A DNA stretch of 36,466 bases, from the NCBI GenBank assembly GCA_964650485.1, contig CAZYTX010000035.1:1-36466 (forward strand), in the 5' to 3' direction. The DNA is from CAZYTX01 sp964650485. GTDB taxonomy: Bacteria > RBG-13-61-14 > DATKZS01. Below are positions 7,864 through 15,583 of the stretch, one piece after another. A model generated the notes under the pieces. It saw only the letters and a list, made by a program, of their open reading frames with translations. It was not told the origin of the DNA and did no database searches. Position 1 is the first letter of the stretch, and every line of letters starts with the position of its first letter. Position numbers and translations under genes: made by a program.

Positions 7864-8253
7864 ATGAAGGGACTCAAAGCGGTGGTGGTCGAGAGCAACG
7901 CCCCTGTACGTGAAAGTGTGGTGGGCGCACTCGAGTCCAGGGAGGTGAAAACCGTCTCCGCCCACAACGCCTCCGACGGCCTGCGGGCCATCGAGCGCAG
8001 CGTTCCCCACCTGGTGATCATAGGGTCCAACCTCCCCGGTGAGGTTGACGGTCTGGGGCTGTGCAAGGTTGTCCGCAACCAAGAGTGCTCGAGTGACTGC
8101 GTAGTGGTTATGATACCGGGGCCGGAAATGGAGCGTCCCCTGGAGCGGTGCACGGCCGCGGGGGCCGATTTGCTCGTGGAGGGGGAATTCTCCCCCACCG
8201 AGCTCTGGGCCGAGCTGGGCCCTTTGCTGGAGAAAAGGAAGGTAGAGCTATGA
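7864..8253 (+). CDS. Degenerate receiver domain (pseudo-receiver)
   Basis: A 129-residue stand-alone CheY-like domain that aligns without gaps to the first half of the double receiver encoded at 10166-10930. Against that paralog every residue needed for phosphorylation has changed: the acidic pair D10-D11 is E10-S11, the phospho-acceptor D54 is G54 (VIIGSNLP instead of VIDVMMP), T85 is P85, and the invariant K107 is G107. The fold-defining hydrophobic pattern remains, including DGLGLCKVVR and the C-terminal helix. It should not be phosphorylated and may work as a binding partner or competitor of the active receivers. GGAGG 8 nt upstream fixes the start. The stop overlaps the next ATG (ATGA), so the two are translationally coupled. 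Confidence 0.88.
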   Translation: MKGLKAVVVESNAPVRESVVGALESREVKTVSAHNASDGLRAIERSVPHLVIIGSNLPGEVDGLGLCKVVRNQECSSDCVVVMIPGPEMERPLERCTAAGADLLVEGEFSPTELWAELGPLLEKRKVEL

Positions 8254-8615
8254 GTCGTAAAATTTTTATTCTCGACGACGACGAGAACGCCTGCAAACTG
8301 GCGGAGATGGTGCTTTCAAGGGCGGGCTACGAGGTCATGTCGGCAACAATGGCCATAGGGGCCACCAACTCCATAAGAAGCTTCCAGCCCCACCTTGTGG
8401 TCCTGGACGTGATGATGCCGGCTCTCTCCGGTGACAACCTGGTGGAGATTATCGAGAAGGGCGTAAAGCCCAGGCCCAAGATCATCTACTACTCCAACAA
8501 GTCCGCGGACGAGCTCAAGAAGCTGGTCGAGGACACGGGTGTGGATGGGTACGTGTGCAAGGTTGAGGGGACCGGCGCGCTGGTGCAGACGGTTGACGGT
8601 ATCATAGGGAGATAA
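8250..8615 (+). CDS. Single-domain response regulator receiver
   Basis: A 121-residue CheY-like receiver with intact signature residues: acidic cluster D9-D10-D11, phospho-acceptor D53 (VVLDVMMP), S82 (YYSN) and K104 (YVCKVE). It has no output domain. It is clearly paralogous to the second receiver half of the gene at 10166-10930 (shared LDDDEN, LDVMMP-LSGD, YSNK and CKV motifs). Its ATG lies inside the stop of the pseudo-receiver gene (ATGA overlap), so this pair mirrors, as two genes, what is one fused gene downstream of the kinase. It is probably phosphorylated by the adjacent PAS kinase. Confidence 0.9.
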   Translation: MSRKIFILDDDENACKLAEMVLSRAGYEVMSATMAIGATNSIRSFQPHLVVLDVMMPALSGDNLVEIIEKGVKPRPKIIYYSNKSADELKKLVEDTGVDGYVCKVEGTGALVQTVDGIIGR

Positions 8616-8648
8616 AGGCCAGGGGAGCCATATAAGAGGTGCTCTTGA

Positions 8649-10169
8649 ATGACGGATGATAAGTCAACCAATCCCGGTCTCAACCAGGAAAAGGAGCTTT
8701 GGGACTCGGACATAATCTGCGCCTGCCAGGTGGACGGAGAAGGCTCGGTGATCAAGTCATCCAAAGGCTTCCGGGCGCTGTCTTCAAACTCGTCCCGCCT
8801 GGCATCCCTGATCCATCCCGAGGACCGCTCTCTTTTCATGGACCAGATATCCAGGGTGTCCAGCCAAGGCATGTTCATGGAAAGGCAGCCGGTCAGGTTT
8901 GTGACCCCGGACGGAAAGATACTCCTGGTCGAGGTCTCGGCACAGCCCTGGCGCCACGACTCGGACCAGGGGGGCGCCATGGTCTCGTGGTGGGAGAGGA
9001 CGGGCGACGTTGCCGCGGGCTGGGAGGAAGCGGAAGAGCACGAGGGTTTCATAGACATGGTCAAGAACTTCGTGGAGAGCCTGGGCGACCCGGTTGTGTT
9101 GCTCAGCACCGGGGGCAGGATCATCCACGTGAACCAGGCCTTCCACGACGTGCTGGGATTCCGGCGGTCCGAGATAATAGGGGACCCTGTGGGGGTGCTT
9201 TTCGAGCCGAGGAAGGAGAGGATGCAGCAGGCCATGATGCGTTTTGCCCAGGCCATGAAGACCGGGAAGATGCATGACGTGGCAATGAAATGGATATCCA
9301 GGCAGGGGGCCAAGGTCCCGGTGACCATGTCCGGCTCGGTGATCCGGAGCGCCACCGGCGAGCTGGCCGGCATGGTGGTGGTTGGCAGGGACGAGCGCGA
9401 GAACGCCTTTCTCAAAGACCTGGAGGTGAAGAACCGCGAGCTGAAAAAGGCATACGAGGACTTGAAGCGCCTGGACGAGATGAAGGACGAGGTCTTGAGC
9501 CTGGTTGGACACGAGCTCCGGGCCCCCCTGGCCAACATCCTGGGCTATGCCGAGTTCCTGCTGGAGTGGGACATAACCGAGCATGAGCGCCTGGACTACC
9601 TCAGGATAATCTACCAGGAGAGCCAGCATCTGCGGCGCCTGGTGAACGACATCCTGGACATCACCCGCATGGAGGCCGGGCGCATGCGGTACTCCTACAT
9701 AAGCTCTTCGCTCAGCCAGGCGGTGCACGCTGCCGTCTCTTCAGTCATGGCGGACGTTGAGAACAAGAACATCAACCTGACCCTGAACCTGGACGACCAG
9801 CTCGAGCCCATCGAGTTCGACCCCGACCGCATCCAGCAGGTCATAACCAACATCGTGTACAACGCCATGAAGTTCACTCCTCCCGGAAAATCCATACACG
9901 TGACCACCGGGCCGGTGGAAGGCGGGCAGCGGGTGTCAATAAGGGACGAGGGCATCGGGATAGAGACGGGCCAGGGGGAAAAGGTCTTCCAGAAGTTCGG
10001 GCAGATCATGGATGTAAAGCACCACAGCGAAGGGGCCGGGCTGGGCATGCCCATAGCAAAGCTAATAGTGGAAGAGGGGCATAAGGGAAAGATGTGGTTT
10101 GAAAGCGAGGGCACTGACAAAGGCACCACCTTCTGGTTCACCCTGCCGGAGAAGAGGGAGGAAGATTGA
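8649..10169 (+). CDS. PAS-domain sensor histidine kinase (soluble)
   Basis: A 506-residue kinase without membrane segments, so the signal is probably cytoplasmic. Residues about 20-118 look like a diverged PAS domain (LIHPEDRSLF, VRFVTPDGKILLVEV). Residues about 135-250 are a second PAS domain (STGGRIIHVNQAFHDVLGF). A short coiled segment (251-280) leads to the HisKA H-box with phospho-acceptor His288 (LVGHELRAPL). The ATPase domain has the N-box with N401 and N405 (QQVITNIVYNAMKF), the G1 box DEGIGI (433-438), the F-box and the G2 box GAGLGMPIA. It is flanked by receiver genes on both sides. Its stop overlaps the TTG start of the double receiver (TTGA). The output of this system is not visible, since none of the receivers carries a DNA-binding or enzymatic domain. 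Confidence 0.93.
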   Translation: MTDDKSTNPGLNQEKELWDSDIICACQVDGEGSVIKSSKGFRALSSNSSRLASLIHPEDRSLFMDQISRVSSQGMFMERQPVRFVTPDGKILLVEVSAQPWRHDSDQGGAMVSWWERTGDVAAGWEEAEEHEGFIDMVKNFVESLGDPVVLLSTGGRIIHVNQAFHDVLGFRRSEIIGDPVGVLFEPRKERMQQAMMRFAQAMKTGKMHDVAMKWISRQGAKVPVTMSGSVIRSATGELAGMVVVGRDERENAFLKDLEVKNRELKKAYEDLKRLDEMKDEVLSLVGHELRAPLANILGYAEFLLEWDITEHERLDYLRIIYQESQHLRRLVNDILDITRMEAGRMRYSYISSSLSQAVHAAVSSVMADVENKNINLTLNLDDQLEPIEFDPDRIQQVITNIVYNAMKFTPPGKSIHVTTGPVEGGQRVSIRDEGIGIETGQGEKVFQKFGQIMDVKHHSEGAGLGMPIAKLIVEEGHKGKMWFESEGTDKGTTFWFTLPEKREED

Positions 10170-10930
10170 ACCGCGTGCGCGCAGTGGTGGTTGACGACAA
10201 CCGGCTGAACAGGGAGGTGGTCTCCCGGACCCTGGAGGCCAGGGGACTGGAGGTCGCCCAGGCGGAGGACGCCATGGCCGGGTGGAAGGCCATACAGAAT
10301 AACAGCCCTCAACTGGCCGTGATTGACGTGATGATGCCGGGAGAGATTGACGGGGTGGGGCTGTGCAGGATCATCCGCACCGACAATAATACAAAGCACA
10401 TGGTGGTGGTGATGATAACCGCCGCGGACAGGAAAAGGGAGACCGAGCGGGCCGCGGCCGCGGGAGCGGACATACTCATACCAAAGCCCTTCTCTCCCAG
10501 GGAGTTCTGGATGCAGGTCGAGCCGCTCCTCAAGATAAAGGACGACAAGGCGGGGGAGTACCGGGTTTTTATCCTCGACGACGACGAGAACGACTGCAAG
10601 CTGGCCCACAAGGCGCTCTCGAGCCAGGGTTTCCAGGTCTCTTACCAGACCGAGGTAAGCGGGGCCGTATGGTCCATAAAGCAGACCAGGCCACACCTGG
10701 TGCTCCTGGACGTGATGATGCCCGGGCTCTCGGGCGACGAGCTTGCACTAATCATAGAAAAGGACAAGTCCATCGCCTCAAAGCCCAGGATTGTCTTTTA
10801 CTCCAACAAGGACGCAAGGGAGCTCGAGAGCCTGACCGCGGACAAGGGCGCCGACGGCTTTGTGTGCAAGGTTGACGGCCCGGACGCGCTTATAGCCGAG
10901 GTCCGCAGGGTGATCCTGTCAGCAGGCTGA
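10166..10930 (+). CDS. Double-receiver response regulator (REC-REC)
   Basis: A 254-residue protein made of two complete receivers and no output domain. The first (1-125) has D10-D11, D54 (AVIDVMMP), T85 and K107 (LIPKPFSP); the second (132-252) has D138-D140, D182 (LLDVMMP), S213 and K235 (FVCKVD). Both appear competent for phosphorylation. The first matches the pseudo-receiver gene at 7864 and the second matches the receiver at 8250, so it is a fused counterpart of that gene pair. TTG at 10166 overlaps the kinase stop and has GGGAGG just upstream; GTG at 10175 is an alternative but is too far from that site. The last 12 nt overlap the 3' end of the convergent CDF gene. Confidence 0.9.
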   Translation: MNRVRAVVVDDNRLNREVVSRTLEARGLEVAQAEDAMAGWKAIQNNSPQLAVIDVMMPGEIDGVGLCRIIRTDNNTKHMVVVMITAADRKRETERAAAAGADILIPKPFSPREFWMQVEPLLKIKDDKAGEYRVFILDDDENDCKLAHKALSSQGFQVSYQTEVSGAVWSIKQTRPHLVLLDVMMPGLSGDELALIIEKDKSIASKPRIVFYSNKDARELESLTADKGADGFVCKVDGPDALIAEVRRVILSAG

Positions 10931-11878
10931 GCCCTTGCCATCCTTCATCTCGCACTCTCCCGGGCAGGACTCCCCCGCGGGCTCGATCTGCAACGTGGAG
11001 TGCTCGATGCCGAAGCTGTGCCTGATCCTCTCCTGCGCTTCTTTGAGACACTGCTGCCAGTGGTTTGTATCGCAGCAGCTCGCGGATAGCTTGATGTGGG
11101 CCGAGAGCACCGGCTTGCCCGAGGTGATGGTCCAGATGTGAAGGTCCCCCACCGACTCGATGTGGTCCATGTCCTCCAGAGCTTGTTTCACCTCGTTGTA
11201 ATCCACGTTCTCGGGGGTGGCCTCCAGAAGTATGTTGATGGTCCGCTTCAGGAGACTCACGCTCCCGTAGAGTATAAACAGGCCGATCACAACGCTGGCT
11301 ATGGGGTCAATCGGGGTCCAGCCAAAGGTCCATATGACCGCGCCCGCGATTATCACCCCGATCGAGCCCAGGCCGTCCGCAACCATGTGCAGGAAGGCCC
11401 CTTCAACGTTCAGGTTGTCCTTGCGGCTGCCGAAGAGCACCAGCGCGCTGCCCACGTTGGCGCCAAGACCCATAACCGCCACCGCCAGCATGGCAGGCCC
11501 GTTTATTTCCTGTACGGTCCCCAGCCTCAGCCAGGCCTCGCGGAAGATCAGGCCAACGATCAGCACCAGGGTGGCCCCGTTCACGAACGCCCCCAGCACC
11601 TCGGCCCGGAGAAGGCCGAAGGTGCGCTCGGGCGTGGCAGCGCGCCTTGACAGGCAAGAGACGAAAAGCGCCAGCGCCAGCGCGGCAACGTCCGTCACCA
11701 TGTGGCCGGCATCGGCAAGGAGCGCCAGGCTGTTGAAGAGCACGCCTCCAACCACCTCGACCACCAGGAAGACAAGGTTGATCACAAGGGCCCACCACAG
11801 CCGCTTCCTGGGAACGTCGCCTATGTCGTGGCTGTGGCCGGGACCGTGATCGTGATTATGCTCTGGGTGTTCCAGCAT
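10919..11878 (-). CDS. Cation diffusion facilitator (CzcD/ZitB-like metal exporter)
   Basis: A 319-residue inner-membrane protein with six predicted membrane segments, an N-terminal His-rich tail (HPEHNHDHGPGHSHD at 4-18) and the two metal-site motifs of zinc-type CDF transporters: H59-x3-D63 in the second helix and H164-x3-D168 in the fifth. The C-terminal cytoplasmic domain (about 205-300) is the usual metallochaperone-like fold, followed by a Cys-containing tail (CPGEC near the end). The family exports Zn, Co or Cd by proton antiport. The gene stands alone, convergent with the two-component cluster, with a 12-nt 3' overlap and no visible terminator in between. Confidence 0.93.
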   Translation of the reverse strand: MLEHPEHNHDHGPGHSHDIGDVPRKRLWWALVINLVFLVVEVVGGVLFNSLALLADAGHMVTDVAALALALFVSCLSRRAATPERTFGLLRAEVLGAFVNGATLVLIVGLIFREAWLRLGTVQEINGPAMLAVAVMGLGANVGSALVLFGSRKDNLNVEGAFLHMVADGLGSIGVIIAGAVIWTFGWTPIDPIASVVIGLFILYGSVSLLKRTINILLEATPENVDYNEVKQALEDMDHIESVGDLHIWTITSGKPVLSAHIKLSASCCDTNHWQQCLKEAQERIRHSFGIEHSTLQIEPAGESCPGECEMKDGKGSAC

Positions 11879-11898
11879 CTATTCCCATAAAATGATTA

Positions 11899-12034
11899 TT
11901 TCACGCAGAGGCGCAAAGAAAAATGTACAATAAATTCAGTGTTTCTTTTTTTGTGAAAATCATGTCCGGCTTTTGAAAGCCACAATAAAATGAATTTCTT
12001 GAATTCTTTGCGTTCTTTGCGCCTTTGCGTGAAA
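11899..12034. repeat. 22-nt inverted repeat flanking a 92-nt AT-rich core
   Basis: Arms at 11899-11920 and 12013-12034 are reverse complements with one mismatch (arm core TTTCACGCA...GGCGCAAAG). The 92-nt core is AT-rich with short runs of T. A related half-copy occurs at 34280-34299. The remaining part of this 318-bp gene-free stretch (11879-12196) shows nothing else that I can support. The shape fits a small non-autonomous (MITE- or REP-like) element or an intergenic hairpin. Transposition footprints such as target duplications are not obvious. Confidence 0.7.
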
Positions 12035-12196
12035 AAAGTCGCCTCACCTCTTGCCTTTTCAAAAATGCGCAAAGGCGCTTATTGACAATGTTATGCCCCT
12101 TTCACAGCGTTGCAATGAGCGGGCAAGAACGCACCGAGGGCGGACAATTGTTCACCCGGGCGAAGGCATCACCCGCTTGCCGGAAGGTCACGCTTT

Positions 12197-14677
12197 TTAC
12201 CGACTGTTTACTATCCTGACCGCGCGCCCGGACCCGTCCCAGGGCAGCTCGATCACCCACGCCTTCTTGGAACCGTCGTACCTCGACGGCGGCTTTGCAA
12301 GCTCCTCGCCTGCCAGGGAGAAGCTCTTTACCTTTGCCTGCGGGTCGAGGGAGTGCACCTTCAGCACCAAGCTTTTCCTTACAGGCTCGAATTCCCCCTC
12401 GGTCTTGTGCACCTTTATGTCCACGCCTTCTCCGGAGGGAGCGCAGGAGATCCTGGTCCTTGCGTACTCGCCCCTCTTATACGCCAAAGACTCGCCGTCG
12501 TCCTCGTACAGGGTGAACGAGGATTTGCCTGCGCCGGGGTAGATCGCCATTGTGAGCGGGTCCCATGGCTTTGCCTTGGTGTGGCGCATGACCGGGGCCA
12601 TGGGTATTATGGCGCCCTGTCTGGCGAACACGGGAATCTTTTCCAGGGGGGCGTCCACTTCCTGCTCGCCCGGCCCCTGGTAGCTTTTTCCAGTCTCGAA
12701 TTCGTACCACTCTCCTTGTGGGAAGTAGACCGTCTTTTCTTGCTCGCGCTTTTTGAGCACCGGGGCCACCAGCAGGGAGGGCCCCCACATGAACTGGTCG
12801 TACATGTTTTTAACGTTCTCGTCCGCAGGGAACTCGAACACCATGGCCCTCATGATTGGCCAGTTCTTTTGGTGCGAGGTCTCGAACAGGGTGTAGGTGT
12901 AGGGCATAAGCTCGTACCGCAGGTTTATGACCTCCCTGCTTATGTCTGTGACCTTGTCCCCGAAGCGCCAGGGCTCCTGCCAGGGCATGTTGGCCGAGGT
13001 GTGGTTCCGGCAGAAGGGATAGAAGACCCCCAGCTCGATCCACCTTGCGAACAGCTTGTTGCCGGGGCCGCCGGCGAACCCTCCCACGTCCGCGCCCACA
13101 AAGGCAAGCCCGGACATTCCCATGTTGAGGAGCATTGGCACGCTGGTCTGCAGGCTGGTCCAGGTGGAGAAGTTGTCCCCCGTCCAGATGAGCGCGTACC
13201 TCTGGATGCCCGGGAAGCCGGCCCTTGTAATGAGGAACACCCTTTTATCCGGCATGGAGTCTTTAAGCCCGGCATAGGTGCCCTTGGCCTCGAGCAGCGC
13301 GTACACGTTGTGGATGCGCGCGTGAGGCACCAGGTCGGGGGGCTGGCCGTGGCGCATGTCCAGCCAGTTGACCTCGGGCTGCACCGGGACCATGTAGTCC
13401 GCCACCCGGATGTCCCTCATCCAACCCGCTGGCTCGTTCATGTCGTTCCATATTCCCGCCACGCCCTTTTCCGTGTAGAACTCATGCTTGTCTCCCCACC
13501 AGTCCCTCGCCTCCTTGCGATAGAAGTCCGGGAAGTGCACGTCGCCGGGCCACACCCTGGCTTTGAAGGGCTTGCCCTCGGTGTCGAGCACGAAGTAGCC
13601 ATTCTCAAGGCCCTGCTTGTAGGGCCCGTATTCCGGATCAATCTTTACGCCCGGGTCCACGATGACCACGGTCATTATGCCGTCCTCTTCAAGCTCGCTG
13701 AACAGGCCCTCCGGGTCCGGGAAGCGCTCCTTGTTGAAGGTGAACACCCTGTAGCCTTTCATGTAATGTATGTCAAGGTATATGGCGTCCAGGGGGATGT
13801 CGTGTTCGATAAAGCCGTCCCTTATCTCGCGCACCTTGTCCTCGTCCTTGTAGCTCCACCGGCACTGGTGATAGCCGATGCCCCAAAGCGGGGGCAAAGG
13901 CATGGTCCCCACCAGCTCGCCGTACCTTTCGAGCACCTCTTTCGGGGAAGGCCCGGCCATGACCCAGTAGTCAACCTCGCCTCCCTCGGCGGAGAACATG
14001 TAGCGGTCATTATAGGTCGCGGCCATGTCGAAGTGGCTCTTCATGGTGTTGTCAAAGAACAGCCCGTAGGCCCGTCCGTTCCTTACGGCCATGAAGAAGG
14101 GATGCGACTGGTACATGGGGTCCTGGGTCTTGTTGTGGAACATGTCCTTGTTCCACATCACCATCTTTGTTCCACGCTTGTCCAGCGGGCCGGTCTTCTC
14201 GCCGAACCCGTAGTAGCTTTCATTATTGGGGCTGCGCTTCATGCAGCCGACCAGGCCCTCGCGGAAGAACACGCCCCCGTCATCCGGCTCCTCCACGAGC
14301 AGGGAGCCTCCTTTGTCGAACAAGTCCATGGTGCCGGTCTTCTTGTCCACCACCAGTTTCATCAGCTTTGTCTTTATAACCACTTTGTCCTGGTCTTGTT
14401 CTGTCTCGGGAGCTTGCTGCGCGCTCTCGGGCTGGATCACGGAAAAGCTCTGGAAGCTCTCGAACCCGGCCTCATCCGCGGCGCGCACCCGCATCATACC
14501 CTGGCCGAGGCTGGATACCCTCGCTTTGCCGTTCTGGCAGTCCAGCTCGACCCAGTGGTCGGCCCGGTCCACGCTGCGGACAGGGCCCAGCCCATTTGCC
14601 AGGACCGGCAAAGGAAGCATGATAAGCGCCGCTATCGCGACCAGGGCCTTGGTCCCTCTTGAAAACTGCTTGTCCAT
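12197..14677 (-). CDS. Secreted glycoside hydrolase family 31 (alpha-glucosidase-like)
   Basis: An 826-residue protein with a signal peptide (1-27, cleavage after VLA). The GH31 catalytic signature GIWNDMNEP at 408-416 contains the nucleophile Asp412, and WTGDNFSTW at 498-506 contains the acid/base Asp501. Other GH31 landmarks are LPPLWGIGYHQCRWSY (261-276), AIYLDIHYM (298-306) and a GADVGGFAG block near 528-536. The family hydrolyses alpha-glucosidic or alpha-xylosidic bonds with retention. The length fits the N-terminal beta-sandwich, barrel and C-terminal sheets. Export suggests use of an extracellular alpha-glucan or oligosaccharide. It lies 22 nt downstream of the RNA methyltransferase gene, with AAGGAGGGG before the ATG. 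A 769-codon antisense frame over this gene is a codon-usage artefact. Confidence 0.93.
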   Translation of the reverse strand: MDKQFSRGTKALVAIAALIMLPLPVLANGLGPVRSVDRADHWVELDCQNGKARVSSLGQGMMRVRAADEAGFESFQSFSVIQPESAQQAPETEQDQDKVVIKTKLMKLVVDKKTGTMDLFDKGGSLLVEEPDDGGVFFREGLVGCMKRSPNNESYYGFGEKTGPLDKRGTKMVMWNKDMFHNKTQDPMYQSHPFFMAVRNGRAYGLFFDNTMKSHFDMAATYNDRYMFSAEGGEVDYWVMAGPSPKEVLERYGELVGTMPLPPLWGIGYHQCRWSYKDEDKVREIRDGFIEHDIPLDAIYLDIHYMKGYRVFTFNKERFPDPEGLFSELEEDGIMTVVIVDPGVKIDPEYGPYKQGLENGYFVLDTEGKPFKARVWPGDVHFPDFYRKEARDWWGDKHEFYTEKGVAGIWNDMNEPAGWMRDIRVADYMVPVQPEVNWLDMRHGQPPDLVPHARIHNVYALLEAKGTYAGLKDSMPDKRVFLITRAGFPGIQRYALIWTGDNFSTWTSLQTSVPMLLNMGMSGLAFVGADVGGFAGGPGNKLFARWIELGVFYPFCRNHTSANMPWQEPWRFGDKVTDISREVINLRYELMPYTYTLFETSHQKNWPIMRAMVFEFPADENVKNMYDQFMWGPSLLVAPVLKKREQEKTVYFPQGEWYEFETGKSYQGPGEQEVDAPLEKIPVFARQGAIIPMAPVMRHTKAKPWDPLTMAIYPGAGKSSFTLYEDDGESLAYKRGEYARTRISCAPSGEGVDIKVHKTEGEFEPVRKSLVLKVHSLDPQAKVKSFSLAGEELAKPPSRYDGSKKAWVIELPWDGSGRAVRIVNSR

Positions 14678-14699
14678 TTTTCCCCTCCTTGAAAAAGAC

Positions 14700-15476
14700 T
14701 TATTTGTCCCCGGGCTCTAGAGGGGCCTTCGGGTTTTCAATCCTCCACCTGGCCTGCCTGAGTATGCCGCGTATGATCTTTATCTCCTTGCCCGAGAGCG
14801 CGGCCCTGTGCAGCATGCGCCTGATTATGAGCATCATGCGCTTGGGGTCATCCTCGTGGATGAACCCGATCTCAAGCAAAAACCTCCTTATGTCCGCGAA
14901 CATGTTCTCCTGGTCCTTTGCCGCGGCCAGCTTGCGGGCCATGGGCTCGTAGCCCACCACCGCCCGGTTGACAAGATAAAACAGCAGGGCCGCGGAGTGC
15001 GAGATATTGAATGACTCGTAATCAGTGCCCGTATGTATGGCCACCACCCAGTGGCAGAGCGCCAACTGGTCGTTGGTGAGCCCGGTGTCCTCGGGCCCGA
15101 AAACCAGGGCCGCCTTGTTGCTCACAAGGGCCGGGCGCAGCATGTGGGCGCACTCCTCCGGAGAGAGCACGTTCTGCCTGACCACCCGGCGCCGGCGGGT
15201 GGCGCCTATAACCAGGCCGCAGTCGGACACCGCCTTGTAGATGTCCTGGTGTATCATGGCCCGGTCAACTATGTCCGCGCCGGACACCGCCCTTTTATAT
15301 GCCTCCCTGGTGAGCTCGGCACGGGGCGCAGCCAGCCTGAGGTCTGAGAGGCCGGTGTTCTTCATGGCCCGGGCCACCATGCCGATGTTGCCCGGGAACT
15401 TGACACCCGAAATCACCACCCGGACGTTGTCCAGGAGCGCAAGTCTGTCTTTTGTCTCGCGGGGGAAGTCCCTCAT
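14700..15476 (-). CDS. SpoU/TrmJ-family RNA 2'-O-methyltransferase
   Basis: A 258-residue SPOUT-class methyltransferase. The N-terminal half begins with RVVISGVKFPGNIGMVARAM, the SpoU motif 1 with its conserved Asn and Arg, and continues with AALVFGPEDTGLTNDQL (motif 2) and ESFNISHSAALLFY (motif 3), which together make the knotted AdoMet site. The extra C-terminal helical segment (about 175-250) is typical of TrmJ, which methylates the ribose at position 32 of tRNA; assignment to tRNA rather than rRNA is by this overall layout. GGAGGAC precedes the ATG. It is transcribed leftward and shares a transcript with the GH31 gene, a functionally unrelated neighbour. Confidence 0.85.
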   Translation of the reverse strand: MRDFPRETKDRLALLDNVRVVISGVKFPGNIGMVARAMKNTGLSDLRLAAPRAELTREAYKRAVSGADIVDRAMIHQDIYKAVSDCGLVIGATRRRRVVRQNVLSPEECAHMLRPALVSNKAALVFGPEDTGLTNDQLALCHWVVAIHTGTDYESFNISHSAALLFYLVNRAVVGYEPMARKLAAAKDQENMFADIRRFLLEIGFIHEDDPKRMMLIIRRMLHRAALSGKEIKIIRGILRQARWRIENPKAPLEPGDK

Positions 15477-15583
15477 GCAAAGTCCTCCACCTGATGGCTC
15501 CCATCTTTCCAGAATATCCCGTGGGAGGCAAACGAGCCCCCGCTTCGCTTGACTGGCCGGATAAAATGATTAACTATTAACGT

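Noticed and set aside
12353..14662. 769-codon open frame on the + strand opposite the GH31 gene
   Set aside because: It is a mirror of a GC-rich gene with third-position bias, is rich in His/Val/Gly/Leu, has no family resemblance and no ribosome-binding site.
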